Source: Pseudoips prasinana (Eukaryota; Arthropoda; Insecta; Lepidoptera; Nolidae). Taken from it: a stretch of 64,000 nt of DNA. The notes below the pieces were generated by a model. That model had not been told where the DNA came from. It made no database searches and was given only the letters and a program-made list of their open reading frames with translations. The first letter of the stretch is position 1, and every line of letters begins with the position of its first letter. The stretch lies in assembly GCA_951640165.1 (NCBI GenBank), contig OX621237.1:7440001-7504000 (forward strand), in the 5' to 3' direction. The position numbers and the translations under genes were made by a program. Positions 1 through 10,440 of the stretch are shown in pieces.

Positions 1-133
1 TGGAGAAAAATGATGAGAGTGAATTTTTACGAACTTGTGTGTACATAAGTACACACAAGTTTTTTTTGCATCACGTATTAATTTTATGATATAAATAAGG
101 AAATAATAGTAATTAACGTTCACTACCTATTTC

Positions 134-172
134 CAGCAGTGGATGTCTTGTAATGAGATGACGATGATGATA
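134..172 (+). mobile_element. RTE-type LINE 3' tail fragment
   Basis: The stretch carries the motif ccagcagtggatgtct followed by a (gatgat) run, the same 3' terminus as the better preserved RTE tails at 12.1, 28.2 and 34.4 kb. No coding part remains. It abuts the leader of the next repeat. Confidence 0.5.
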
Positions 173-770
173 AAAAAAAATGTGAGCCGTCACGGGACGC
201 CTGGCAGATGTGAAACATCGACATTATTTTGTAAAATTAATATGCAGAAGTCGAAGTCGAAGTATAAGTCGCAGTCGAAGTCGAAGTATAAGTCGCAGTC
301 GAAGTCGAAGTCGATGTCGATGTCGAAGTCGAAGTATAAGTCGCAGTTGAAGTTAAAGTCGAAGTCGAAGACGAAGTCGAAGTCGAAGTATAAGTCGCAG
401 TCGAAGTCGAAGTATAAGTCGCAGTCGAAGTCGCAGTCGAAGTCAAAGTCGAAGTCAAGTCGAAGTCGCAGTCGAAGTCAAAGTCGAAGTCAAGTCGAAG
501 TCCAAGTAGAAGTCGAAGTCGAAAAGAACATAACCTATATGGTGACCCGACCTCTTAGTAATATTCATGCAAAATTTGAAGTAAATTCATGCAGTATTTT
601 TTAAGTTTAGCCCGGACATACATACAGACACACAGACAAAAATTCTAAAAACTAAATTTTTGGCTTCGATATCGATTGTAGATCACGCCGCAAGTATCCT
701 TTTCAAAAAATATTCAATGTACAGTTTTGACTGTCCTACGATTTTATTATATGTATAGATAAAGATATAA
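171..770 (+). mobile_element. Family E repeat copy carrying a hexamer array
   Basis: A leader of about 75 bp (171-245) reappears nearly unchanged at 38515-38587, and the 3' part (530-770) matches the dispersed family E copies at 19.4, 46.1, 51.3 and 52.8 kb, ending in the same tatatgtatagat terminus. Between leader and tail lies the hexamer array. The reading frame across it (Lys/Ser/Tyr/Gln only) is a by-product of the array and is not called as a gene. Confidence 0.6.
246..524. repeat. (aagtcg)n hexanucleotide minisatellite with higher-order structure
   Basis: The hexamer aagtcg is repeated with variants (aagtat, cagtcg, atgtcg, aagtca). In the first 180 bp an 18-24 bp higher-order unit containing aagtataagtcgcagtcg recurs several times, which points to unequal exchange or slippage of a compound unit. 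Both strands are open in some frames only because the repeat lacks stop triplets. Confidence 0.9.
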
Positions 771-822
771 TTTACTTACTTGTAAATATGAAAATACGTA
801 AAAATAAAATTCATTTTTTATT

Positions 823-853
823 ACATGACCTTTATGTTATGTAAAGGTCATGT
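823..853. repeat. Short hairpin, 12-bp arms
   Basis: acatgaccttta and its reverse complement are separated by 7 nt. The flanking AT-rich bases continue the symmetry imperfectly. Confidence 0.6.
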
Positions 854-859
854 TATAAA

Positions 860-1495
860 AAATACTTAAAAATTAATGATCAGTATATAAGTTTATCTAT
901 GTACAGCAGTAGAAGTCTTTCAGCTGATATGATAATTATAGGTAATTATTCTTTAATTTCCGGCACGCTGACTGAAAGATAATGAACAACACTAAAACTT
1001 TATATAAACCAATTCACAAATTGATATAACTTCATCCTGACTACAGGTGCCAGTTACCTGCCAATTCCTTATTAGACGCGTTTCCCTTTATCTCGTATTT
1101 ATAGACGGAAGTAGGCGTGGATAATTTAGTAACAAAACGATATAATAGATAATGAAACATTTTTGATATGAACCAAATGGCACCCTCTGACGTTTGGATG
1201 GGAACATGTCGCAAAAAAAAGTGCATTCTTATGGGATGGGAACATTAATTAAATATACACATACATTTATACTTTCATACCCAAAACTCATTCAGACTCA
1301 TTCAGGCAAACTTTTCTAACAGAACGTATAATACCTTCTGTAAGAAAAGTTTTCATACAATTAATTATTTAATTTCCAATATTCTGTTACGGAGGGCAAA
1401 CTTGGCTCCCGTTTCGAACTTCATAGGTCCTTTTTACTGTTAATAACGGTAATAAACTGACGTAAAAATTTACATTATGATTTTTTATAATATTC
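860..1495. other. No feature recognised
   Basis: AT-rich sequence. The only open frame (61 codons, minus strand, 1041-1226) shows no recognisable domain. Confidence 0.6.
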
Positions 1496-1499
1496 ATGG

Positions 1500-1935
1500 C
1501 CAGTTATACCTACCAGTCCGTAAGTAATCGGTGAAATAAATCACATAGGCACGTGGTCAGTCTTGATAAGTGACCGTTAAAGTAGTTTAATATCTGAACG
1601 TCTCGGTGTTTCAGAGGGCACAGACAATCGGTCACCGTAGCCTAGTTGGTAGTGCTCCTGCCTACGAAGCTGGTGGTCCTGGGTTCGAATAAAGTGTAAG
1701 TGCGAATATTTGTGTAATGAGCACGAATATTTGTTTCTGAGTCATGGATGTTTTCTATGTATATAAGTATTTATCTATCTATATAAGTATGTATATCGTC
1801 GCCTGGTACCCATAGTACAAGTTTTGCTTAGTCCCCAGATATTATTATAAATTTACTGTTAAATATTTTAAAAAAAATTGTCGATTGGCGGCTTGAACAA
1901 ATCTGACACCCCTGGTAACCAGAGCCCATATTATG
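1500..1935 (+). mobile_element. 5S-rRNA-like SINE (5S-SINE copy a), interrupted
   Basis: Bases 1500-1629 align with the 5S-like head and body of the copies at 13.6 and 21.8 kb (block gtgaccg followed by a degenerate ggtttaat and a gggcac motif). The conserved tail ggcggcttgaac...ggtaaccagagcccat resumes at about 1883-1935. A tRNA-like SINE lies between, so this copy was split by a later insertion. The middle segment has diverged strongly. Confidence 0.55.
1630..1849 (+). mobile_element. SINE-1 (tRNA-headed SINE), copy 1
   Basis: The pol III A box tagcctagttgg and B box ggttcgaat are present, followed by the family body and an (att)n tail. Compared with other copies it has lost the bases after the B box (cccgg) and about 30 bp near the 3' end. 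It is inserted in the 5S-like SINE around it. Confidence 0.8.
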
Positions 1936-1989
1936 TTAAAGATAGTAACGTTCCAAATATCAGACATCATTAAATTGAATTGTTTAAAT

Positions 1990-2072
1990 TTAATAACGGG
2001 TGGGAATCGAGCCCATGATCCACGGGATAACCGCCTCCATGTGCGTTAACCACTCCGCCACCGCACCGTGTT
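1990..2072 (-). mobile_element. tRNA-like SINE head, unassigned family
   Basis: Read on the minus strand, the stretch has an A-box-like tggcggagtgg and a B-box-like gctcgattccc at tRNA-like spacing. The anticodon arm does not fold as in a functional tRNA, and similar heads in this window belong to SINEs, so it is called SINE-derived. Confidence 0.5.
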
Positions 2073-2374
2073 TCTCAGAATTGAATTTATACCATTAGCT
2101 TTTAACGCTTTTTTCCTTCCAAGTGTTTTAACAGTTAATGAAAGGCTCAATTGTGCAAGAAAGAATCTAATTTTTTCTCAGTTTTATATTATATACATCA
2201 TCATCATCTCCGTAGTACCTTAGTTTCGATGTAATTATATTTTCAATATTTTAGTACTGAGTTTTTTTTAGGATATTACTGTTGGGGCAAGAGGGAGAGG
2301 TGGGAGCGCACATTTTATTTCTCTCTTTCTCTCATTGCTAGTAATGATAATACTCGTATTCTATTAATTTCTTC

Positions 2375-2610
2375 ATGACAGCCAAATTACGTCCACTGCC
2401 GGATAAAAGCCGGGGAGGCTATTTACGGTAAAGAATACCTATGGTATACCATAATCGCCACGCTTGGCAGACGGGTTGACGATCGCATTGTGATGGTCAT
2501 AGTTCCCAGAAAAACGCTGCTGTTCGCTCTCTGGTAGTTATTCCCTCGGGAAGATTTCTACACTCCCCACGGGTTAAGATAGGGTGATGATATTCTTCCC
2601 CGTCACCACA
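2375..2610 (-). mobile_element. Family L dispersed repeat (RTE-tailed, non-autonomous)
   Basis: On the minus strand the repeat runs from the atcatcaccc...ccgtgggg block through an aacggg/cagcag block and the gccaagcgtggcgattatgg block to a gcagtggacgtaatt terminus. That terminus resembles the RTE LINE tails at 12.1 and 34.4 kb. Other copies lie near 4.8, 16.1, 41.6, 57.9 and 60.0 kb. Confidence 0.6.
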
Positions 2611-2993
2611 CAGCTTACGTATTTCTGTAAATTTACGGCTATACATGTATAAAAGATTTACAATTAAATTCAGGGGTAAGCAATCCATGAAAACTCTTAA
2701 GAGAATCTCATTTTGTAATTCAGAGTGGAATGTTAAAAGCGGCATGAATGAATTTTAATATCTGCTCGCACCTGTAGAAATTTTCATTTTGTGCAATTTC
2801 CTCATTTCGGATTCTCGAGAAGTCTCGATAGAGTCTATTGTCTTCGAGTAAAGAGACGTTCATTCGGTTTTATATTTGAATATTCTATATTACCTTAAAT
2901 GTATGCTGAGATTTCCTCATACTCGTGAATGATTAAGCAAATAAAATTTTACTTTCAAAAATACTATGCTCAAAAAAAAAATTGAATAGATAT

Positions 2994-3087
2994 AACTGTT
3001 ACAGCCGTTATTTTTAAAAACTACTTTTGTAAAACTACCGACGTGTTTTACAAAAGTAGTTTTTAAAAATAACGGCTGTAACAGTTA
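2994..3087. repeat. Near-perfect palindrome, 42/43-bp arms
   Basis: The left arm (2994-3035) and right arm (3045-3087) are reverse complements apart from one T inserted in a homopolymer. The loop is 9 nt. Weaker symmetry extends outwards into flanking A and T runs (about 2970-3107), so this may be a foldback MITE. Confidence 0.85.
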
Positions 3088-3575
3088 GATTCTATTTTTT
3101 TTTGTGAAATGTTTTTTACTGAACTTCAAAATTGAAAATTCTAGTGGAACTTTAAAATGATAAACCAATGTGCTCGGTTCAAAAAACTATTCCATTGAAT
3201 TTCATCCATTTATAGTTTCCCTTTGAAACTCGGCAACATTTTCAGAATCTACGTACAAACGTTTAATATTTAAAACTAACGCGTGAAACTGTGTCGCCTG
3301 GATTTAGGAAGTAGGATGGTTGAGAACTACAGCAAATATATTTTTTATGTACAAATATATATTTATTTTAATTAAATCAAACTCAATCATACTACCTACA
3401 TATTTAACTTCTTCACTATGATTTTGACAAGGACACGTCTAATAATCTATCTATATAATATGATTTTGCAGCAATTCGTTTCTGTCACCAAATTTTGTAG
3501 CACAACATGTTGACTTTTAGTTTATTCGAAGTATTGAAAATTGGAATGTTGTTTTTCGTACTCACTTCGTACTCA

Positions 3576-3654
3576 CGATTTTCATACGTTCGAAGAGTTA
3601 AATGCTCGAAGGGTTCTCCTTCAAGCATTTAACTCTTCGAACGTATGAAAATCG
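3576..3654. repeat. Near-perfect hairpin, 37-bp arms, 5-nt loop
   Basis: The arms 3576-3612 and 3618-3654 are reverse complements with a single mismatch. The 5-nt loop is too short for a transposon core. Confidence 0.85.
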
Positions 3655-3884
3655 GAACACTAACAAATCGCATTTACGACTTTCGGTAAAATAATTTTGT
3701 GATTTTTAATAAAAGACATTACAATTCTTAGTTATTATGAAATTCGGACTTTTTAAAATCGGAACATCGAAATTCGGATTGAAATATTACGGAGAATTTG
3801 TGTGTTCCCGTCTGTTTGTCCTGAGCGTGGGTGTAATTATCTGTATAAAGTATGTATTTACAAAAGAAAAGTAGTATACGTAGT

Positions 3885-3975
3885 ATATCAGTTATCTGGT
3901 TTCCATAGTACAAGTTCTGCTTAGTTTGGGATCACATAGCCGTGTGTAAATAATGTCCCATTGCCTTATATTACT
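3885..3975 (+). mobile_element. SINE-D tail fragment
   Basis: The fragment contains the tail block tagtacaag...gcttagtttggga, then the gccgtgtgtaaataatgtccca block shared with the SINE-D copies at 17.7, 29.1, 30.9 and 59.2 kb. The tRNA-like head is missing. Confidence 0.6.
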
Positions 3976-3979
3976 ATAG

Positions 3980-4560
3980 CGTAGGCTACTACTAGGTAGA
4001 CTTTTGGTAGGGTCAGCTGTCAAATAGAATTTAAATTACGACAATGTTAATTTGGTATTGTTAATTTTGATAAAATAAGGAGTTCTATCTAGCAATATTT
4101 ACAGTTTTTATTCATTAATCGAAAAACTTGAGCTCGTTCATGAAACTGAAGTTCAAACTCAAATGGCTGATTACTAATTGTTACTCAAGCATTGTAGTTA
4201 AGTAATTACTTCCGCAAACCGCCACGACATCGTTCACTAAGTTACTCCATCGTCCATAATACTTAAATCAAGATAGCAATTTCCTTAATTAAGACGCACA
4301 GAAATAATAATCTCATAAAACTAATGAACGATGCCTCAAACGTAATAGTCCAACTACACGTATGTAATAGCGAACCGCTATAAATTTGGGATTCTAGTCA
4401 CGTAGTCCGCCCAAGCCAGGTCCAAGTGGACCTGGCGCACTCAACTTACGGCCATCGTCTTACTTAGTTATAAGACGTAAAGTTTTGTGGAGAGTGTTTC
4501 AATCAAATATATTTTGTACTCTTCATCCTCTTAGTTAATTTTCGTCAAATTAAATAGGTA
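3980..4560. other. No feature recognised
   Basis: No coding, RNA or repeat signal that I could support. A short GC-rich hairpin-like stretch (ccaggtccaagtggacctgg) lies at 4416-4435. Confidence 0.5.
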
Positions 4561-4569
4561 TGCCCGTTT

Positions 4570-4760
4570 TAATTCACACTAATGTTATAAAGGCGAACGT
4601 TTGTGCATGTATGAGTGTGTATGTTCGCTACTTCTACATGTCCAAACGGCTGGAGCGATTATAATAAAATTTGGTAGGGAGTTAGCTGACACTCTGGATT
4701 AATACATAGGATTTATAAAGTTTAACGCGGGTAAAATTCAAGGCACCGCTAGTAAACGAT
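4570..4760 (-). mobile_element. Family-E-related repeat fragment
   Basis: On the minus strand the fragment starts with a degenerate form of the gtgccccgcggttttacccgcg head and contains the motifs for the accagccgttt... and cacactcat...aaac segments seen at 21655-21835. It is diverged and probably old. Confidence 0.45.
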
Positions 4761-4779
4761 ATAACAAAGACTGCTGGGT

Positions 4780-4895
4780 CGCTGACGGCAGTGAATATCA
4801 TCACCCAATCTCACCCATGGGGGGCGTAAAAGTCATCCCGAGGGAAATGCTACCAGAGAACCGGCAGCAGCGTCTCTCTGAGTATAAAACAACCG
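4780..4895 (+). mobile_element. Family L repeat fragment
   Basis: The atcatcaccc, ggggggcgtaaaagtcatcc and ctaccagag...cggcagcagcg blocks occur in the same order as in the other family L copies. The 3' RTE-like tail is absent. Confidence 0.6.
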
Positions 4896-4981
4896 AAATA
4901 ACGGGTTAGTAATCAATCAATACAAATATCATCATAGCTTGTTGCTCTCTCCATTCCGAAGCACTATTAGGTTTTAGAGAC

Positions 4982-5083
4982 ACAAATTTCTTTTATATAT
5001 TTTTAACTTAACACATAAGCATAAGGTTCACTTTCAATTGGGGAAATTTGACAGATTGGGGTAGCTTAGTATACTGGCGTCTG
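4982..5083. mobile_element. MITE-A copy 1 (left end damaged)
   Basis: The right terminal inverted repeat, ending ggcgtctg before TA, and the core tataag/cataaggttcactttcaattgggg match the full copy at 6088-6222. The left terminus is degraded. Confidence 0.7.
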
Positions 5084-5089
5084 TACTTA

Positions 5090-5270
5090 GGCACATAACT
5101 AGGCTGTAGATTGCTGACCGCCAAAGTGGTTTGATGTCTAAGCTTTTCCGTGCTTAGGAGGGCACGTAATGGCTTTGGTCCAATTGTAGTCATTAGACAA
5201 CACCCGTTAAGCAATATCTGAGGTCTATTGGGCTTTAACAACCTTATACGACACGAGGATATTCTCCACC
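5090..5270 (+). mobile_element. 5S-rRNA-like SINE (5S-SINE copy b)
   Basis: It starts in the 5S-like segment (cataactaggctg, then gctgaccgccaaagtggttt), continues with the gagggcacg, attgtagtcattagacaac and attgggc blocks and ends in the imperfect aagtaagta tail region near 5285. It lies directly next to MITE-A copy 1. Confidence 0.65.
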
Positions 5271-5284
5271 AATACGATAAAGTA

Positions 5285-6080
5285 AGTACTAATATTTCAA
5301 CCCACATTCATAGTTTCACTCTTAAATAAATTCATTCGAAACGTCAAAAACATACAGGAAATTGAGTTATATAAATCGATTTATTAGGTTAAGCAAATGA
5401 GATAATCCACAACCCTTCGTAACCTTCAATATATTAACCTGGAAAATATCACCATTTAACTCAACCCTTTGTACATCAAAGGGGATTATTTTTGTTACTA
5501 CCTATGAGATAAAAATATGTTGATATGATTTTGAGTGCGTGCATTCTTTATTAAAATTGAAGCTTCATCATGCTCTTCGTTACCGCAGATAAACGGAGTT
5601 AATTATAAATTAAACTAGCGTCTGAAAATAATTACCTATTGTGCTGTGCTCAAGTTCATGCTATTAATCAGACTCTGTAAAGGAATTAATGATCTAAATG
5701 GGAACCATCTTTCGAGGTGAAGGGAAACAAACGTGACTCTGTGAACTTTAGGTAAGATCGCGTAATTTATACTAGATCTTTTAAGGTTGCCAGCTTTGCC
5801 AAATCTAATTATTCAACGAAGCGAGTATAATTGCAACTTGATGAAGCGCCTTAATTTTATTAAAACCTACGACTAAATACGTAAGTGGATTAATGCTCTG
5901 GATACGGTTGATCACCAAACTAAAAGAATATTGGTGATATTCAAATTGGTCAAAATGGACCTTCTATGTATTAGACGCCGAGTGGTTAAATTTATTTTTT
6001 AAAATACAGTACTAAACCACTCATTGTAGAATTGAACATAGCAAACGTTGAATTAAAATAAAACGTAGTTAGTGACAAGT
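5285..6080. other. No feature recognised
   Basis: AT-rich sequence without a supported gene or repeat assignment. Confidence 0.5.
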
Positions 6081-6087
6081 ATTTGTA

Positions 6088-6222
6088 CAGACGCCAGCAC
6101 ATCCAGCGACCCCAATCTGTCCAATTTCTTTTATAGATTTTCAACTTTATCAGAAAAGCATAAGGTTAACTTTCAATTGGGGAAATTGGACAGATTGGGG
6201 TAGCTGGATGTGCTGGCGTCTG
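6088..6222. mobile_element. MITE-A copy 2 (complete)
   Basis: A 135-bp element with long terminal inverted repeats. The first 45 bases (cagacgccagcacatccagc...) are reverse-complementary to the last 45 with few mismatches. It is flanked by TA on both sides, which suggests a Tc1/mariner-type target duplication. No coding capacity. Other copies: 4.98, 30.55, 45.72 and 50.66 kb. Confidence 0.85.
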
Positions 6223-6329
6223 TACATTGATATCATAATTTATGAGGTAGACTAAAAAGCAAAACCATGCTTGGCACCTGCCACGCAAAACGCTGACAAA
6301 CCTATATACATGACTGCAGAGGTATTTCC

Positions 6330-6441
6330 GAACAAGTATGACATTATAACCTTCAAGAAGCGAGCCTATTCCTCTGGTCACGGGCCGCCAACGTACTTAC
6401 AGCCCCTCTGGTGTTGCAGGTGTCCATTGGTGGCGGTGATT
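6330..6441 (+). mobile_element. Family F dispersed repeat fragment
   Basis: It shares the blocks gcgagcctattcc, cagcccctctggtgttgc and gtgtccattggtggcgg with the copies at 60.8 and 61.5 kb. It ends exactly where the long palindrome at 6442 begins. Confidence 0.55.
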
Positions 6442-7131
6442 AAGTTGAGATAAGCCCAGAGCTAATTCACACTCGTGTGTTCCCTAAGTGTAGTTGGTTT
6501 AGGAACACCTTGTGGTTTGAACACTTTGAGTGTACTCACAATAAGTTATTATGATAAAGTTTACAATTAGTCAGAAGTTTAATAAAATCTGACAATTCGA
6601 ACCATCTGTTATTAATTCAATGCCAGCATCTAAGTAGGTATGACTTGGTAGACAGGTTAAACTAGAAAATAGCCACGGTCACCGTAGCCTAGTTGGTAGT
6701 GCTCCTGCCTACGAAGCTGGTGGTCCTGGGTTCGAATCCCGGTAAGTGCAAATATTTGTGTGATGAGCACCAATATTTGTTTCCGAGTCATGGATGTTTT
6801 CTATGTATATAAGTATTTATCTATCTATATAAGTATGTATATCGTCGCCTGCTACCCATAGTACCAGCTTTGCTTAGTTTGGGGCTAGGATGATCTGTGT
6901 GACATTGTCCCTAGATATTATTATTATTATTATACCTACTTAGATGCTGGCATTGAATTAATAACAGATGGTTCGAATTGTCAGATTTTATTAAACTTCT
7001 GACTAATTGTAAAATTTCTCATAATAACTTATTGTGAGTACACTTAAAGTGTTCGAACCACAAGGTGTTCCTAAACCAACTACACTTAGGGAACACACGA
7101 GTGTGAATTAGCTCTGGGCTTATCTCAACTT
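6442..7131. mobile_element. Foldback element with 200-bp inverted arms and a SINE in the loop
   Basis: The arms 6442-6641 and 6932-7131 are each 200 bp and reverse-complementary with only about four mismatches by eye. The interior is a 35-bp spacer (6642-6676) plus a complete SINE-1 (6677-6931). No transposase is present. A clean target-site duplication was not identified, so the true ends may lie slightly inside or outside. It interrupts a family F copy on its left. Confidence 0.85.
6677..6931 (+). mobile_element. SINE-1 copy 2 (full length)
   Basis: The A box tagcctagttgg, the B box ggttcgaatcc, the body with the tatctatctatataagtatg segment, the tag ctttgcttagtttggggc and the final (att)n tail are all present. 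The tail runs directly into the right arm of the surrounding palindrome. Confidence 0.9.
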
Positions 7132-8770
7132 CTATTAGTTAGTTTGGAACTTGCAATATGCTAACTAGCTAGCATGTAGCTAGAGTGCTTCTAAACTTAG
7201 CTCTTTTTTAACTTTTCTTTTCTCTTCTGTTTCTATTTCTCTATATTTTTGGTAGCATTGTATTTAAGGGTTTTTGGGCCCGTTCAGTAAAGTCTTCATC
7301 GGTACTGTAACAAGATTGATTCTCAGACTTAGTCCGGTGCACATTAAGAACAATGTGGCGTCAAATGAAATTCCCTTGTACCTATACTGAATAACATAAA
7401 ATCACCTAATCATTTTTAGTTTCTGTTCTAAATAAGCTTTGAGGATTAAAAGTTGAAAACACAAGAAACGCCAGTCAAGCATACATAGAGCAATAGCATT
7501 TTCTTATTACATTACAATATAGTATATTACTGCAGTAACCAAAACTAATACATTATCTCACGGGAATCATCCTGCAAACTCACGCCCTTCAGCCCTCAGC
7601 AGTAAGGAAACAAACAATAACTTAGACGATGTTTTAGTTAATAAATAACCTCATCATTATTCCAAATACCATGAAATTTTCAATTTGTTTGTAGTTTGAT
7701 AGCAAACTTGGTAAACATTGATTGGATGTACCTATCTTATCCTAAACTAATAAATGAGTTGGGTACTTTGGTGTTAGACTTACTCAAGTTATATGGAATC
7801 TATTGATTGAGGACATAATTGGTATTCATCCATCATACTGTTACATTATAGTGTCAAGGCATTTATAACCAGTTGCCCTCATCATTTCGTAAGCAATCAG
7901 TGACGTTAAACACCTACAGTCCTATTAATAAAAATCGCTTCTTCCAAGCTTAGTTCGAAGCTAATCTTGGACTAGTTACTCCCAGAGTAACCACGTATTA
8001 ACTTCATATTAACATTAGTATTCATAAACTGGGAGTAAGCTCAAATTAACAATACATTCCTTACACCGAGTTTAACGCACGTGGTATGACAACACACTCA
8101 ATTTAAAAGAAAAAAGAGTGAGTAATCGAATGAACTAATGCTTGACGATGACATTAATGACAGTGACAGACAATATTTTAAGTATGAAATCTTTAAAAAT
8201 CAGCGTTTTAGCGTGATAAGAAGTCAGTGCTCTTCTGCTTTAATGGTAGATTCTTCCAATGGATTCTCAAACACTTCATATAACATCACACGCCTCAATG
8301 GAATCTGATTTTCATCCAAATATATTTCATTTGTAAACCTCAAATCAACAATAAAGTAATATATATAATCCATGTTAATTAATTCCTGTAAAGAGATTAT
8401 ATTGGCTCATGATTTGTCTATGTTATCGCGTTACAGTAGTTACTTTGACTGTTATTGTACTTCCCTTATTTTTCAGTACTACGTTATTTTCTCGTATATA
8501 ATTATTGTAAATACAAACTACAATAAAACTATTTCGATTATTTTTTTATCAAGTTCTTTATTGTTTTTTTTTCTACGGGTGCGATTCCACATTATAAAAG
8601 TTAACAATTTCCTCAACAGACAACGAAAGCAATCAAAATGAATTGACGTTAGAATGTCAAAATCACGTCCTAGTTTTTAACTACTCAGTCGCTAAACTAG
8701 GTGGTGCCAAGCATTAACTTTTACTCCGAGAGTAACTTCGGATTAGCTAATTCTCTCCTTCCCCATATTT
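7132..8770. other. No gene recognised
   Basis: AT-rich sequence. An 89-codon frame at 8372-8641 is rich in Ile, Phe, Ser and Tyr, as expected of random AT-rich sequence, and has no recognisable domain. A palindromic run (gctaactagctagc) lies near 7159. Confidence 0.5.
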
Positions 8771-8795
8771 ATTAAGAAAGAAAGAAAGAAAGAAT
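8770..8795 (+). repeat. (gaaa)n microsatellite
   Basis: About five tandem gaaa units on the plus strand. Confidence 0.9.
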
Positions 8796-8799
8796 ATAT

Positions 8800-10440
8800 A
8801 TTTATTAGACACAAGGTACATCAGTATTAATTAAGCAAAAGTAATAAGGGTACAACACACAGAAGAATACATAAAAATTTTTTTTTTGATGCTTATAAAT
8901 AACAATTAATACATTTTTCTATAATCCATAATTTTACGCAACTATTCGACGTGGTACCCATACTAAGCACCGTTGTGACTAAAAGGCCACAGTTCAGCAT
9001 TCTGCCACAGATGACTGTAGCGCTGATTTTCAACTGTGGCCAATTAATAGTGGTTTTAGTTCATTTTGATTTCAAACCTGGATTAAAATTAATCTTAGTC
9101 TAGTCTATGTTTATAAATAAGGCTGCTAGGGGTGCAGTTATTCAAAATAAGACTAAAGCGAAAGACTCAGACTTCAGTAACTATTTTTGGAAGGTCCTGC
9201 AGCCATTAAGTGTGTGTAGTCGTTAAACAGTGACATGGCGTAACGACGCCATTTTCGTTTCGCCGTGGCAGATAATAAATACACATTATAAATCTTGTGG
9301 CTTCTAAGACATGTCGACATAAAAAGAAGGTAGCCAATAAGTTTTTAGAGAGTACACTAAGATCACACAAGTTATAATAAAACTTCAAAATATATGATAC
9401 AAAGTTATGGTGAATGATGAAATGCTTTAATTAATCAATTAAATCTGTTAGAGTAAAATACATCAGATATATTTGTCATCAAGTTTCTCCTCACAATTAT
9501 AAAAAAAAAAATTACTGGTATAAATCTCTCTGATTAATGAGTCTCCACTGGTGTTGAAAGTGGCAACACCCAATGAGATGCAAAGGTGTTGTTTTTTTAA
9601 GAGTCAAAATACTCCTTAAAAAAAAGTAAAACCAAGTGCAATTTTCTATAACAGCATTTTGACGGGCAGTCATAAACGTACTTTGTTATTTCTCTTTAAT
9701 GCCAATTCAAAATATATAGCCGTACGGTTTTCATGGACTTCCCGTTGCCATGTAAACTACTCATGGATGAATGTTTGTTTATTATTATTTGAATTTAAAT
9801 TAACAGCTGTGTTTGTTTTTAGGCGGACATGATGATGTTGGTGATATTGTTGATGATGGTTAATCTGGTCCAAGGTGTGCTCTGTACAAAAAATGGTGAT
9901 GTGGTATTTTTGTGTATTTTTTTAGCTCTATTTTTTGTTATGATTGTTCTCCAGCCACTCCTTTACAACCTCATGCACCATGTTTTCTTTCGATCACATT
10001 CTGGCAAAAAAAAAACAGATATAAAATTGACAACTCCGGTTGCAAAACGCATTCGTCGTTGCGCACGCATAGTCTTAACGCTCGTCTAGTTGCAACTGCT
10101 TTTGTTGTCTTTCTTTATTTTACATGTTACAGAAACAAAAATTTACCTTAAGTCGACCATTAAAATAACCAACTTATTTCAAACACAATAGTATTTTCAT
10201 CTCGCAATATCTTTGAGAAAGTTCAAACTAAAGTAGGTGATGGAGACATAAGTAGGGCTGCCTAGATTCTTTTTAATAAAGATATCATTGCTCCTGATGC
10301 GCGAGAAACTATATCAACTACATTGACAGTAGATTAGATTAGATTAGACCTAATAGATTTTACATGTTTATCTACAATCTATTAGGGTCTCTTTCAATAC
10401 TGATTTCGGAATCTAAAACTTCGGACAACCCATTACAAGG
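8800..10440. other. No gene recognised
   Basis: An 86-codon frame at 9829-10089 is hydrophobic at its N-terminus and follows a tttttag that could act as a splice acceptor, but it shows no family signature and no partner exon, so it is not called. A weak hairpin (ggccacagtt...aactgtggcc) lies at about 8990-9042, and a short one (cctaatagatt/aatctattagg) at about 10350-10386. Confidence 0.45.

Noticed and set aside
246..524. CRISPR-like array
   Set aside because: Units are 6 bp with no spacers, in a eukaryotic setting.
143..604. 153-codon frame rich in Lys, Ser, Tyr and Gln
   Set aside because: It is the translation of the hexamer array plus transposon flanks; the opposite strand is open as well.
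9829..10089. Small hydrophobic protein after a splice-acceptor-like site
   Set aside because: No partner exon, no recognisable family, and a second overlapping frame of similar length.
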